A stretch of DNA of 64,000 bases from Lingula anatina (GCF_001039355.2 NW_019775810.1:87342-151341); one strand, 5' to 3'; shown: positions 23,904-36,265, counted from the first letter of the stretch. Made by a program: numbers and translations. The notes: a model not told the origin generated them from the sequence alone.

Positions 23904-25948
23904 TCACTCCTGCAGGGTTTCCTTGTCAAATAAGTACTCTCCAAGCCCTGGTCCTACACGCTTCGAATTGGTGATGTGGTCGCATATCGTCTTGATGAAC
24001 GCCACCTCGTGGTGAAGGAATTCTGTTTCAATCCAGTTCTTCATCTGCAAAAGTTAATGCGCGTGATATGAGTGTCGTTGCAATTAATTGCAATAAAACA
24101 AAGATTTGAAACTAAATAGATATCTGCAAAAACAAAAATAGGCGGACGAACTCCCTACAATTGGGAGGATAGTATCGTCAATTGACTATTTATGCACATT
24201 TGGTCAAAGAAAAAAAAAAGGTAAAATCCCAAACGCGATCACCGTTTTCTACAAATAACCATAAATACATATCCGATTTTCTTTTCAAAGAGAAATCGCA
24301 AAAAGCTGTACTTCGGCATCCTCAAATTTGGTCGCCGTTTTATGTGCGTCTAACCAGCTTTGGTTGAGGATCCTTTCGAGCCCCAGAGCGGCCTCCATAG
24401 CATTCAATCCATTACTGAGTTTAAAATCTGGTGCCTGCAAAATAATGAAAATAATTTTATGACAAAAATGGATAAAATGTGCAATTTAAATTGCGCTGCA
24501 ACAGCAACGTTTCAGTGTTTCAAGAATATAAAATGGCTGAGAAATGCTACTTCCCACTAATTTTTAAAACTCGGAGAGTTAACCGCCTGCTTCCTTTTAT
24601 TAACAGATTAACAAATACAAATAAACGCTCTGCTGTTTTGGTAGTTCATCTACTCATTTTCGAGTTCTACAAACAATATACGTCCGCGACTCCTCACAGT
24701 TTCCAAGATCGTTTGCGAGAAATCTGAAGTTCAGGACGAAATTTAAATAGCTAGTTGATCTCTATGATTTTCTTAAGTCCATCTCTTACCCTAGATATGA
24801 CTATAGATAATATGAACAAACTGGTCATGAGAAAGGATGGCAGATATTATTAGGAAAATTACCAAAAGCCAGTGATAATAAAATAACCGTCTATTTATCT
24901 AAAGACATATCTGTGAATATCTTGTGAAAAATCAATCTGCAGCCCTGGTAGAGGGTATGAGAGAGGTGCCTTTTTACTAGAAGACGCGCATTCGTACCTT
25001 AATGTCCTTCAGCACTATCCGCCCTCCGCGAGTGTTCTGGTAATGTGAGAGCTTACCAGCATGGTTCCTCTTCTCGTCTGACGCTTCTTTGAAAAATTTG
25101 AAGAATCCCTTCAGATCGTCATCAAAATGCCACGCCTAGTAAAATGAAAAAAAAAAAGCACACATTTTATATTATCTTTGCAAAAAAGTTCCCCGAAGTC
25201 TTCGTTAGTCTACGTTTTAGTCCGTTTATTTTATTTCAAAAAGGCGCAATGACTACACGTAACAAACCAATACAAACAGACTGTGGTATCTCTGGAGTGG
25301 ACGGGGGGGAGGGGGGGGAGCTTAGTCGTTTCTTTTATTCATTTATTCCTTTTAAATAGAATTTGTTCAAGAAATGTTCGTTTGGAAAACCCTCTCATAA
25401 TCAGCGTGTGTCAAATAATTACTTTAAACATTAGCCTCACGAGGGAAGCCCATGTTGAGAAAAAAAATCTTATATAACAGCTTTCACAAGGAGAGTGACC
25501 CACCCAACTGCTTTCCCGCTTGTCTGATATATGTTATTATTTTGATATCTATGAAGCTTATATAATAGCTTTCACAAGGAAGGCAAAGGTATTTGTGACG
25601 CCAGATATTACCTCTTGTCGCAATGAGCGCATAGCACTTTGTGAAAGGGATCAACGCACGTGAGAGTGACCCATCAAGCTATTTTCCCTCTTTGTTTAGA
25701 ATTTGTTTAAGAAATGTGGTTCGTTTGGAAAACCCTCTAATAATCAGCGTGTGCCAAATAATTACTTTAAACATTAGCCTCACGATGGAAGCCCATGTAG
25801 AGAAAACAACCTTATATAACAGCTTTCACAAGGAAGACAAACGCATTTGTGGCGTCATATATTAATCTCTTGTTGCATTGAGCACCCAGCGCTCTGTGAA
25901 AGGATCGGTGCAGGTCAAAGTGCCCCACCAAACTGTTTTTCCGCTTGA

Positions 25949-26010
<62 letters not shown>

Positions 26011-28041
26011 TCAAGCGGAAAAACATATATTATATATTATATAATTATTTTAATATCTATGAAATGGATCGGTGCAGGTCACAGTGCCCCACCAAACTGC
26101 TTCCCCGCTTTCTGATATATATAATTATTTTCATATCTATGAAATGGATCGGTGCAAGTAAGAATGCCCCACCAAACTGTTTTTCCGCTTGACTGATAGA
26201 TATATATAATTATTTTGATATCTATGAAATAGATCAGTGCAGGTCAGAGTGACCCACCCAACTGCTTTCCCGCTTGTCTGATATATGTTATTATTTTGAT
26301 ATCTATGAAGCTTATATAATAGCTTTCACAAGGAAGGCAAACGTATTTGTGACGCCAAATATTACCTCTTGTCGCAATGAGCGCATAGCACTTTTTGAAA
26401 CGGATCAACGCACGTGAGAGTGACCCATCAAGCTATTTTCCCTCTTTGTTTAGAATTTGTTTAAGAAATGTCGTTCGTTTGGAAAACCCTCTAATAATCA
26501 GCGTGTGCCAAATAATTACTTTAAACATTAGCCTCACGATGGAAGCCCATGTAGAGAAAACAACCTTATATAACAGCTTTCACAAGGAAGACAAACGCAT
26601 TTGTGGCGTCATATATTAATCTCTTGTTGCATTGAGCACCCAGCGCTCTGTGAAAGGATCGGTGCAGGTCAAAGTGCCCCACCAAACTGTTTTTCCGCTT
26701 GACTGATATATATAATTATTTTCATATCTATGAAATGGATCGGTGCAAGTAAGAATGCCCCACCAAACTGTTTTTCCGCTTGACTGATAGATATATATAA
26801 TTATTTTGATATCTATGAAATAGATCAGTGCAGGTCAGAGTGACCCACCCAACTGCTTTCCCGCTTGTCTGATATATGTTATTATTTTGATATCTATGAA
26901 GCTTATATAATAGCTTTCACAAGGAAGGCAAAGGTATTTGTGACGCCAAATATTACCTCTTGTCGCAATGAGCGCATAGCACTTTTTGAAACGGATCAAC
27001 GCACGTGAGAGTGACCCATCAAGCTATTTTCCCTCTTGACTACTGTTGCCTTCGATGGATGAAGCGTCAGTTTCAGCGAAACTTGCTCTGTATTCTACCT
27101 AAGCCGGTGCATGTACAAATCAGCATTATCACTGCCGCAAAGTGAAAGCTTATGGAGGCAAATTTTATTTTAATTTGAAAATACACAACTTCTGTGCATC
27201 CCACAAGACTTTTGTTTGTTTGATATAAATGTATTTTACTGGTACCAAGACCAGTGGATTTTCCCCGAGTCTGGTAACTAACGGTTTTCACTAAATACCT
27301 TTACCCCATGTTATGCTGAGGACTTCTCCATCAAGGTCTGAGCTATATGCAATTATACAGATTATAGACTAATCCCTGCTGTAGCAGAAGGTGCAGTAGG
27401 GGGTGTACACAAACATAAGCTGAATAGTGGTGTATATACTGCATATAAAAGCGTATATATTCAGCTGTAGATATATATATATAATTTGTAAACCCTGAGA
27501 TTCTGATTACAGACATGTAAGCCTCTTGAGCTGATAGCAATTTCGCGTGAACCCCAGGGAGTTAGGTCGATCCAGATGAATCGATCTAAATCAGTGGGAA
27601 TGCAGTCTAAGGTTTCATGTGTAAATAGAAGCCGTATATTTTGATAGGCACTGGGCAGTGTAGCCTCGAATGCCATTTGTATGTTCTGGTAATATTGAAT
27701 ACCTCCTACCAGTAGGAGCAATAACTTTCTGAGCTCACTTTGGAATATTTTTTAATTTCAGTCAAAAAAAAAATAAATAAAATAAAATTGCGAAGAGCTG
27801 TATTAAATCTCAACAGACCAAGTGCATAACTCACGGTCCAAACATTTTTAGACAAAGGAAAACACTACAAGCATTTGGGGAAATCTTCATGTGTTAATTA
27901 GCGATTTTAGCGACTTTGCAAAATCTTGCATACTCCACTTACCAAGGACTGGTAGGCGTAACTGGCATGAAGGCAGGCGTTGATCAACTTGTTGACGCAG
28001 GCTTCGCTTTCCTCGTGGTAGTTCTGGCGACACAGCGACAT
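23904..28041 (-). CDS. Ferritin 1, divergent heavy-chain-like subunit with altered ferroxidase site
   Basis: Subunit of the 24-mer iron-storage cage. Exons, high to low: 27943-28041, 24998-25135, 24312-24434, 23904-24044 (166 aa, about 8 shorter than typical cytosolic ferritins and with no secretion signal). Seen: [76 protein letters not shown] and [16 protein letters not shown]. In human H-chain numbering Y34, H65 and E107 are kept, E27 is Cys, E62 is Lys and Q141 is Glu. Three residues are missing in the A-B loop compared with ferritin 2. A minus-strand AATAAA (plus TTTATT, 23882-23887) lies only about 20 nt past the stop, giving a very short 3' UTR. Cage-forming capacity looks intact; ferroxidase capacity is doubtful (inference). 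Confidence 0.93.
25357..27031. repeat. Tandem array (about 754-bp unit) in ferritin 1 intron 1
   Basis: Blocks starting near 25641 and 26395 are near-identical over about 750 bp (offset 754). A further partial copy starts near 25357 and the array stops at about 27031. Each unit contains shorter internal repeats built on ATGAAATGGATCGGTGCA and CCCACCAAACTGTTTTTCC. The repeated 74-residue frames are by-products of the repeat and show no codon-like conservation. Confidence 0.9.
25934..26025. repeat. 92-bp perfect palindrome with a (TA)n core
   Basis: Left arm TGTTTTTCCGCTTGACTGA (25934-25952) and its exact inverse (26007-26025) flank about 54 bp of pure TA. Other units of the same array have only one arm with a short TA stretch, so this palindrome arose inside the array. 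Confidence 0.95.
27533..27608. repeat. Solo half-copy of foldback family F2
   Basis: GCGTGAACCCCAGGGAGTTAG followed by GATCGATC-type sequence and GGGAATGCAGTC matches the right arms of the elements at 39049-39262 and 43490-43687. The left arm is not seen here. Confidence 0.65.
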
Positions 28042-28160
28042 AGTGATTATAGCACGGAATAGAACCAATTAAGTTTCTACTGCTAGTAAATTAGCAAATC
28101 AAGAAATCGGTATTCAGCTGGATAGTGTACAGGAAACAATTAGTATGTGATGGAGCTGGT

Positions 28161-28226
28161 GTCCGTCTGCTCACTGGCGCTGCAAGACGCACAACTACGG
28201 TCCCCTCGTTGAGCAGATAAATATAA
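28161..28226 (-). promoter_or_regulatory. Ferritin 1 TATA-like box and degenerate IRE-like element
   Basis: On the minus strand TATATTTA (28218-28225) would place the cap near 28190. Just inside lies CTTGC-AGCGC-CAGTGA-GCAGA-CGGAC (28161-28186, loop at 28171-28176). It keeps the CAGUGN loop and the C five bases before it, as in iron-responsive elements. Only the two loop-closing pairs of the upper stem can form. Position by position it matches the element of ferritin 2, so it is probably a decayed IRE. Confidence 0.55.
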
Positions 28227-29209
28227 AGGTGCTAGGAGTTCCCGTAGTTCACTCGGACGTCCAGCCGAGCACGTGTTTTGCTGGCCTATTTACCAGACCG
28301 TGACCCCGGTCACTGCTGTACTGACCTCAATGATCCGAATGGCCAGTTTTTTCTTTTTTTGTTTTTTTTTATTACTATGGTGACGCGGTCATGGTTGAAC
28401 GCGAGAGAAAAATTTGAGATTAGAAACACATCTGACATATTAAATAACCTGGTAGAATATTTTATTTTATATAATTTCATTCGTTAATTGTTTTACATAT
28501 ATTCATTTACCTATTTCTAAATTTATATCGATTGTTTTGTCTGTTTTTTAGAAACTTTTTGCAAGTAAAGGAAGAATGGAAACAATGAAAAAAAAAAGAA
28601 AGAAAGAAAGAAAACCTAACAAGCCACGCAAGATTAGATCATTCAATTATACGCAGTACATGCTGATTTTCTATAGATACAGAAAATTATCACTACCAGA
28701 AAAAAACTCGTCCAGGTTATGCAACAATTGACGTATGACCTAATTATCGTAAAGTACTAGACATACGAGAGTGCACGGTAATACACTAGCTGCCTTTTGT
28801 TAGAATTTTGATAATATATACTGGTAATAATGTGGTATATGAGAATTTAATTTTTTTGTTTTTCCATGCAACGACGTACGGCAGTGTTATACAAATCATC
28901 TTCACCCTTAAATTCAAATCTAAATCACGGAAGAGAAGCCAACGTATTTTAGGAACGAAAGTCTCTCCAAACTAAAAAAATTTAGAAAACAAATGTCTAC
29001 CCATTTAAAGCTGACAGAGAAGTGAGGCCTATTAACGATTCTAAAACGGTGGAAATTATTCGGCCTAATTATTGTCATTAGCCTCTTTTGATATATCTTT
29101 CCCTTCAAAAACGATTATCACACCTGATCATGAGATAGTTTCGGTAATTTAGTGCAAGCCAGTCCCAGGTCCTTGGAAGCGTTATGTAACCTGCGGTGGC
29201 CCACAAGTG

Positions 29210-29560
29210 CACTCCAAATTCCAAACGACTCTCCCAATTCTAAACCTCACTCCGAATATTTAAACTTCACTCTCAATTCTTAAACCTCACTCCGAATATT
29301 TAAACTTCACTCTCAATTCTTAAACCTCACTCCGAATATTTAAACTTCACTCTCAATTCTTAAACCTCACTCCGAATTCGTAAACCCCACTCCGAATTCG
29401 CAAACCTCACTCCGAATTCGCAAACCTCACTCCGAATTCGTAAACCTCACTCCGAATTCGTAAACCTCACTCCGAATTGAAAAAGCTCACTCCGAATTCG
29501 TAAACCTCACTCCGAATTCGTAAACCTCACTCCGAATTCAAAAAGCTCACTCCGAATTCC
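29210..29560. repeat. 20-bp minisatellite (about 17 units)
   Basis: Units of the form CACTCCGAATTCGTAAACCT. At the left end two unit types alternate (AATATTTAAACTT and CAATTCTTAAACC variants), giving a 40-bp higher-order period repeated three times. The right part is homogenised to the 20-bp unit. There are no spacers of unique sequence, so it is not CRISPR-like. Confidence 0.95.
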
Positions 29561-29574
29561 ACTGATAATAACTC

Positions 29575-30021
29575 ATCAGACTAACGTTAATCTTAGCTCC
29601 GATGCACATTTTAAGTACTTTCATAAGTTGTTTAATTGTGAAACATTGTTTAATGATAACAACTTAATTAGTTGCAAACACTTTGCTTTGTGTAATAAAT
29701 TATTTGATGTATTTCTGCCTAATCGTTCTGTAGCAAAGAAAGTTTTAAATTCTAAAAAGATTAAAATGAAATTCAATCTCGATATCATCTAAAATACATA
29801 GTTTACAGGTTCTTAATTTTTGTGTCTGTTTACCTTCCAGTTTCTGCAGCTAGATTATGTGATGAAAGTCTTAAATTGGCGATTAATTCCTTACATTTCT
29901 GTGAAATTGGCTTATCTGAATAGAATTGCACTGCAAAATTATCAACAAGATGTTGGTACAGTAGGCCTTTACTCCTTGTGGATATTTCTCCAGTCAATGT
30001 TTGTCTAAAATTATCTTTCAA
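29575..30021 (-). pseudogene. Decayed LINE fragment (C-terminal end of a reverse-transcriptase ORF)
   Basis: The minus-strand frame 29830-30021 ends LIANLRLSSHNLAAETGR, which resembles the conserved LRLSSH-IETGR segment after the reverse transcriptase in several LINE clades. Further along, in broken frames, RQKYIK-like sequence follows in the right order. Several stops and frame changes are present. Clade not assigned. Confidence 0.5.
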
Positions 30022-30316
30022 TCTTTACTCTCTCAAGGACGGTATAAAATTATCTAACATATTTTCGAGAAAAATTTAAAGACAAGCCAAGTGTTTCCAG
30101 TTCATTCTGTATTCAAATTACCCAATCAAAAGTTTTTGTTAGTGTATGGACTGAGTGCTGACTCTTCAAAATTCGAGAAATGGATTTTACGTGACTAGAA
30201 TCCTTTAATCCTTTATAAGTTGAGGCAGCGAGACCCCAGCTTCAAGCATGCACTCAGATGTAGGCTAAAGATAGAGAACCCTGGGAGATCGTCCAAGGGC
30301 GCATTCAGAACACGTT

Positions 30317-30480
30317 GATCCGTGGACTAACGGATCCGCGGGTCAAATATGGCAGACCCACTTGAAACCTTGTCGCATAATCCTCTAATAGATACCGAAT
30401 AGATTCTCCGCGGGGATAACGTGGTAAGTTTTCAAGTGGGTCGGACATATTTGATCCGAGGATATGTTAGTCCGCGGGTC
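30317..30480. mobile_element. Foldback element family F1, copy 2
   Basis: Arms GATCCGTGGACTAACGGATC and GGGTCAAATATGGC-GACCCACTTGAAA are mirrored by TTTTCAAGTGGGTC-ACATATTTGATC and GTTAGTCCGCGGGTC. This is the best-preserved copy of the family in the window. It sits between the two ferritin genes. Confidence 0.75.
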
Positions 30481-31651
30481 TACAAGTCATCCTAAAAATC
30501 GGTAACCAACCACGGTTACGTAAGGAAATGCCGTCCCGTTTGTTTAAGCTGACTGAATTATAAAAAATTGCAAAATAAATAAATAAATAAACAAATAAAT
30601 AAATATCAAGCCTCTTCAAACTAAGCCTTAAGGAATTGCAACCTAAATCGAAAACATATATATGAAAATTAAAATAATAACTATTTAAAACAACCAATAA
30701 CCTCAATCATACTACAGTGTACTTCTTTTAACAAAAAAAAAAAAAAAAAAAGGCTTTGTCTATATAAGCCAATGGCGAAAGCATCAAACAATAGAATTTT
30801 TCAGGGTGAATGAATTCAACCTTTATTTGGCCCGGGTTTGCTAAAGAGAGCTGAACGTTATCTAACTGTGATTCGTAAACAATAGCATTAAGAACTGTGA
30901 AATCAATTCAAAGTCACGAACGCGCAATTAATGGTCTGTAAAGTGACCGATCGAAGAGGTGTTTATGTTGATCTCAAACCCAGCGAATTTTGCATAATTT
31001 ATTTTATTTATTTATTTATTTATTTATTTATTATTATTATTATTAAGGGCCTCCCTTTTTTCAAGTGATGAATAAGGGACGTTAGATGCATTTTCACCAT
31101 GTTCGTAAATGGAAAAAAATGTCTTTTTTTAACTTTCAGTGAATTCCTTTACACACTGAAATGTTAATCTTTTTTAAAACTGATAACAGTTATGCGTTCA
31201 AACGAAGTATTTCAATTAAATATCGACTTAGCCACTGAAAAGAAATTCAAAACGCCAATGAGGTTTTAAAAGCTTTAATGAACGGAACACTTAATCAATG
31301 GAGAGATTTAATAGGGTACAATGATCATTATACCGTGACGCGGATCAGTGTTTTTAAGTATATTTCGTCAGTTCGTATTGGCCTAATCGGGATCTTCCAC
31401 AAGACGCTCTCAAACCTACAGATTGCCTGAAAACTACTTGGACCGGCAATTAAAATCAAATCCTTGGGAGAAAATGTGACGTCAAGATTGTCAATTTCGT
31501 TGCAAGATCTGGCTAAATCACTCACTTGATTTTTAGCGTAAGCTTTACTTTTCAGTTCGCATTTATGATCAACTCATTCACATTAAGATCGCAGTAAGAA
31601 ATGCGTTCAGCCGTCGTCTGCTTCTGTGAATGGTCGGTTCGGGGTCTTCAT

Positions 31652-34600
31652 TTAATCTTGCAGGGTCTCCTTGTCAAACATGTACTCTCCAAGACCTGGT
31701 CCATTGCGCTTCAGATTGGTGATGTGATCGCAGATTTTCTTGATGAATTCCACTTCATGGTGAAGGAATTCGGTCTCGATCCAGTTGGTCATCTGAAAAG
31801 GATAACATATAAATGATCAATTCAAAGCATAAGAGGCGCAATATAGGCGACAAAAAATCCATAATAACGACTTCTGTTTGCTTCTCGATAACCATTTCCA
31901 AATGTTAAACTTAATATTTTTTCATTTTAAAAAGCGCGAGCAAAGAAGTGTCATAAATTAGCCATTAAGACACGTATCTGTGAATATCTAGTAAAAATCA
32001 ATCTGTGACCCCGGCAGAGGGTAACAATGAATACCGTGGAGCAGAATTGTGAGGAAACTTTACCTCTGGATCCACGTGGCTCTGTGCGATCTTGTGCAGG
32101 TCCAGCCAGGCCTGGTTAACGTTCTTCTCCAAGGCCAGGACAGCCTTCATGGCGTTGGCGCCATCACCCCACTCGTCAAGGTCGGGTTTCTGTGAAATGA
32201 GAAAAATGATGATAATAAAGGGAATGAGTAAATAAACGGAAATATATATTATCCACTAGTTATTTCCCATAAGTGTTGTTCTTCTTTCTCTCATAGAACC
32301 TGGAAATGTCAAAGATTTTAAGAGCAACTGTAGTTTATCATTCAAAATTTACAGAAAATGTTTTAAGAAACAAAAGAAAACAGAAGGAAGAAAAGAAGAT
32401 ACCAAATGCTTTCAAACTGTGTTTTCAAGATTTTAAGAACAAAGAACCAAAAATCGCATAACATCATGAAAAATTAAAAATCTGCGTGCAGAGTACCTTA
32501 ATGTCTTGCAGCACTACCCGTCCCCCGCGCTGATTCTGGAACTTCATGAGCTTGCAGGCGTGCTCCCTTTTCTCCCCAGACGCCTCCTTGAAGAACTCGT
32601 GGAATCCTTTCAGAGCCACGTCGTCGCGGTCGAAGTGCCATGCCTGACGACGGAAAGAAAATGAATATGAGTTCATGTTAAAAGGGACGAAGGCGAATAA
32701 ACTTTTCAAAAGTTGCTTAGACCATCTGCATTGTGTTTTGGTGAAGACAAATTAATGCTTACTTAAATTACAAAATTCAAGATAATATAATTCAGAAATA
32801 ACGAAAAAAGACAAAACTGGATTTTTTGTTTAAAAAAATCTAGGTAAGTCTCAGAATACAATACCGTATTGCTAACACCAACAAATATTCAGTTTCGTAT
32901 TACTGTATATCCACCTTCCACTAATTAAAATAAAATAGAATCAATAGTAAAAAGGAAATTGGAAAAAAAACTTTTCAAGACACTCTTTGACCGTTCCCAC
33001 TTTTCACTTTTTTCCCAGGCCTCAGCTTGTCACATGACGTTTATATAAAGACCTTCCTGTCGGTGACACAGCGCGTGTTTTAGACACCCCGCGTTGTTGA
33101 TCAGGTGTCACAGGAAAGAGAACATGATTCATTCAGATAACGCAATCTTGGACCGTATCCTTTTCACTAAGTACACAGTTATGTAAACGGTAAAGAGGGG
33201 ATATTATTCAGGGGCGTAACCAGACCTTTAAAAATTGTACGCACAGATATTTAAAATTCCCAGCAAAATGTCGACTAACGCAAGAGATGAAGGACGGCGT
33301 AATTACAGCATATCAGGGCCGTAGCCTGAGCAAAATGCCAGGGGGGGCAGTAAGCGGACACGAGGGTGTGGAAAAAAATTTTAAACTGTATGTATAATAC
33401 TGCATTCTGGTGCATTTTAACTGTTCTTTATTGCTCAATCAGAAGTCAGAAATTGTGGGTTCGTTTTGCCATAAGTACAGTCATTTTTTCAACACAACAC
33501 GCCAATTGAACTTCATTTCCTAAGGGAGGGTGAGCATTTTAGCATGAACTGAGTTGGCTAAAAACAGTACACCTTTGTAAACAGATTGTTGAATGATTGT
33601 CTAGTGGCCATGAGTGCATTTTCTCACAGAATTGAAACCAACTTTGCAATTATTTTTTTTTTACCTCTGCGATTATTATTATTATTATTTTTTTTTTTGC
33701 ACCTCAATTCCAAGGGGGGCAGCTGCCCCCACCGGAGGCTACGGCCCTGCATGTGTACCACACATCGCAGCTTAATTTCCATTAATAATAAAATCATCAT
33801 TTAGACAGAAATATTCTCGCAATTAAAAAAGTTTCAATATTCGTATTACCCAGAACGGTATATTTATTTAAAAAGAGGCTAGCTTCGCATATGTGGAACC
33901 CCCTTCGAAAAATCCTGGAACCACCTCTGAGTTGAACTAACATAAGGTTTCATTCACCATACATGTGGATGCATGGCTCCCAAAACCAACCAAGACACGA
34001 CAGAGCTCTGATAAATCTAAGTTTAATTATTTGTTTGTAAAAATCGCCCATGTCACCCTGTTAGTTTGGAGGGGCAAGCTGGGTCAAGTCCGTGTCAAAA
34101 TTCTTTGAAGTTTTGCAGGAAAAAATCTTCCTTTGTTTCTCTAGATCCTTCTTAAACCTGGTGTCCAGATTTTATCTAGTGCCCCCAGGGTTGCGGGATC
34201 GAGCTGCTCTTTGAAAATAACACTCAAGCAGATTTTTACCTGAGATAAATATCGCCAGTGAGAATGCGCTTGATATTCTGAAGAAAGATTGTACAGAAGA
34301 GTTGAGGGCCACCGAACCCTCCAATTAAGAGGTAAAGGAAGTTCCAGTTAGATGGACGATTAAGATAGGACTTGTTAAGGTTACAGGCATTGTTAACCTC
34401 AGTTTGCAAGACGGGGAGGGGGGGGTCAGAACAATTGTGCCTATACAATTGATACAGAGGATTTGTACATAAGATAAGATAAGATAAGATAAGATAAGAT
34501 AAGAGTTTATTTAGCCAATTATAAAAATCGGAAATCATTTTCCTTTTGGAGCAATATACAGAGTAAAATAATAAAATAATACAATAAATAAATAAATTAA

Positions 34601-36265
34601 GAATTTAGTTTTGAGATCAAATTAAAATGCGTCACTGCACTTGGATAAAAGCTGTTTAAAAAGCGTTTACTGCCTTTAAAAGTTAAAAGTCTACTGTTGC
34701 TTGGTAAAAAAGTAAAAAGAGATGTTGCAGGATGGAAAGAGTCTTTCATGGTGTTGACAATTCTTTTCTCCATCCTGTCTTTAAAAATATCATCCAGCTT
34801 GGGGAGATCGTGCCCAATAATCCTGCTTGCAGTTTTTACAACGTTTGTTAATTTCTTTCTTTCCTCATACATACATACAGGTGGCTTTAATAAGCAGAGG
34901 ATTTTCTTTTATATTCCGTGAAAAATACACTAAATTTATATAAAATAATATCATGTTTGGCTAAAAAAATTGTACGCACAGTGCATCCGTGCGTATGCCT
35001 AGTTACGCCCATGTTATTTGATGCCATCGGAAATTTGCCCTCTGCCCTCTGTGCAGTGTACCTGATTGCCTGCCATCAACTACACATATTTGATTTATTT
35101 TTCTTTTAAGTTTCCAGGTTTCGCGTTTCTTTCTTTAGTGGGCGAGAGATTATGGTTAATGGTTTCTGACGCTTTTTAAACATTTTTCATGTTCAATATT
35201 TTGATTGAAAAATCGCCCCGGCTGCCTTTAATCCATTCTACGCTTTGACTTTCTCACTTTTTTTTCTTATCTCCTCTTTAAATAAGATACGCTGTCATAT
35301 TTCCGTCGCTTTTCAGATAACGCACGAAACGACCATGGGGTTACATGATATTTCGCATGCGTCATTAATTCTGGGTCTTGAAACTTAGTCAAGGCCAGAA
35401 AAAATCAACTACGCACAAAACAGTGAAACTGAGAGTCGAAAAGCTCGCTGCTATATAGGGGGCCGGGGCTGGGGGTTACGTTTACATGGCGGCGAAGTGT
35501 TTTTATATTCTCTTCGATGTCACTATCCTGTAATAACATTTTTGGTAATATTTGGAGATTCCACTACTATTTTAAAATTTGTCAAAATATTTTGTCTGGA
35601 TTGGTATTCGAACTCAATGATAACTGCGCGCGCCAAGTTTTCGCCTTACTTTGCCATTCAACAGTTTGCCATTTTTCTACTGCACATCTTATTTTCCTTT
35701 ACCTTTATTATTTAACAACAAAGGCTATCAAACCCTAATAATCCTGCAATAGCTGACGGGACCAGGATTTGCTAAGGAACACAAAAATAATTCTTGGAGA
35801 GCGAAGCAGGTCAAATGATATAGGTAGCGAGAACAATATTACTGCAATATGTAGGACATAGGACCAGAAAATTTAGCAAACATTGAGCAAACAAAATGGA
35901 GGGAATCGAAGAGGTATATATAACATTATTGAGGTACAATCAGTTGGAACTTGCACCTCATCGTAGTCACCATTAAAAGGAAACCATTTGAGTCTGTTTC
36001 TTACCTAAGCTTGATAATAAAAGGGAATACGGTTGGTAGAAAACCTGCAGGAATTCATTTTAAAGACCTGCACGACCAAAAAACAAAAGGCCAGACCAAC
36101 ATTTAATACCACTTTCAACTAACAATCTAACCAGCAGACGCTGTTTTTAATCGTACTCACCAAGGAATGGTAGACGTAACTGGCATAGTAATTCAGATTA
36201 ATCTGCTTGTTGACGCCTGCCTCGCTTTCTGAATGATAGTTCTGACGGGGAAGAGACAATGCCAT
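31652..36265 (-). CDS. Ferritin 2, heavy-chain-like subunit with altered ferroxidase site
   Basis: Iron-storage cage subunit. Exons, high to low: 36161-36265, 32497-32643, 32064-32189, 31652-31792 (172 aa, normal ferritin length, no signal peptide). Exon breaks are identical to ferritin 1, so the two are tandem paralogues. Seen: [96 protein letters not shown] and [16 protein letters not shown]. In human H numbering Y34, H65 and E107 are present, E27 is Asn, E62 is Lys and Q141 is Glu. Intron 1 (3.5 kb) holds nested transposon debris. Much better conserved than ferritin 1 overall, yet it lacks the same two acidic ligands. Confidence 0.95.
33314..33749. mobile_element. MITE with CAGGGCCGTAGCCT ends, nested
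   Basis: Terminal inverted repeat CAGGGCCGTAGCCT at both ends, each followed by a G-rich or C-rich tract (CCAGGGGGGGCAG, and GGGGGGCAGCTGCCCCC on the right). About 436 bp, no coding capacity. Ends starting CAGGG fit the hAT superfamily. No target duplication was recognised. Confidence 0.65.
34466..34872 (-). pseudogene. 5'-truncated LINE 3' end with (TTATC)n tail
   Basis: The minus frame 34597-34872 reads [19 protein letters not shown], then [15 protein letters not shown] and [10 protein letters not shown]. This is the C-terminal end of a LINE reverse transcriptase of CR1/Rex/L2-like type. It is followed in order by a short 3' UTR, AATAAACTC and six TTATC units (34470-34505), the microsatellite tail usual for such elements. 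A clear retrotransposition product. Confidence 0.8.
34470..34505. repeat. (GATAA)n tail of the LINE fragment
   Basis: Six to seven ATAAG/GATAA units on the plus strand, that is TTATC on the LINE strand, directly after its AATAAA. Confidence 0.9.
35020..36150. other. Ferritin 2 intron 1, distal part
   Basis: Unique AT-rich sequence. No exon, conserved protein frame or repeat was recognised besides short T/A runs. Confidence 0.55.

Larger units (their letters stand above)
28230..31640. other. Inter-ferritin region
   Basis: Apart from the minisatellite, the LINE fragment and the foldback copy listed separately, it contains A/T-rich unique sequence, a GAAA repeat near 28595, (AAAT)n near 30575-30605 and (TTTA/TTA)n near 30995-31045. 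The last could supply polyadenylation signals for ferritin 2. No further gene is seen. Confidence 0.6.
33209..35013. mobile_element. hAT-like element remnant with nested insertions (ferritin 2 intron 1)
   Basis: The left end CAGGGGCGTAACCAG and the right end (reverse CATGGGCGTAACTAG) form short inverted termini of hAT type, and ATTGTACGCACAG occurs near both ends. A clear 8-bp duplication is not seen. Only TTATT is shared by the flanks. Nested inside are a second MITE and a LINE fragment. Confidence 0.5.

Noticed and set aside
25641-26619. Two near-identical 74-residue plus-strand frames (25641-25865 and 26395-26619)
   Set aside because: They lie in the 754-bp tandem array and are identical only because the repeat is recent. 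No splice, start context or family match.
29210-29560. CRISPR-like array
   Set aside because: Uninterrupted 20-bp tandem units without unique spacers in an animal genome. A minisatellite.
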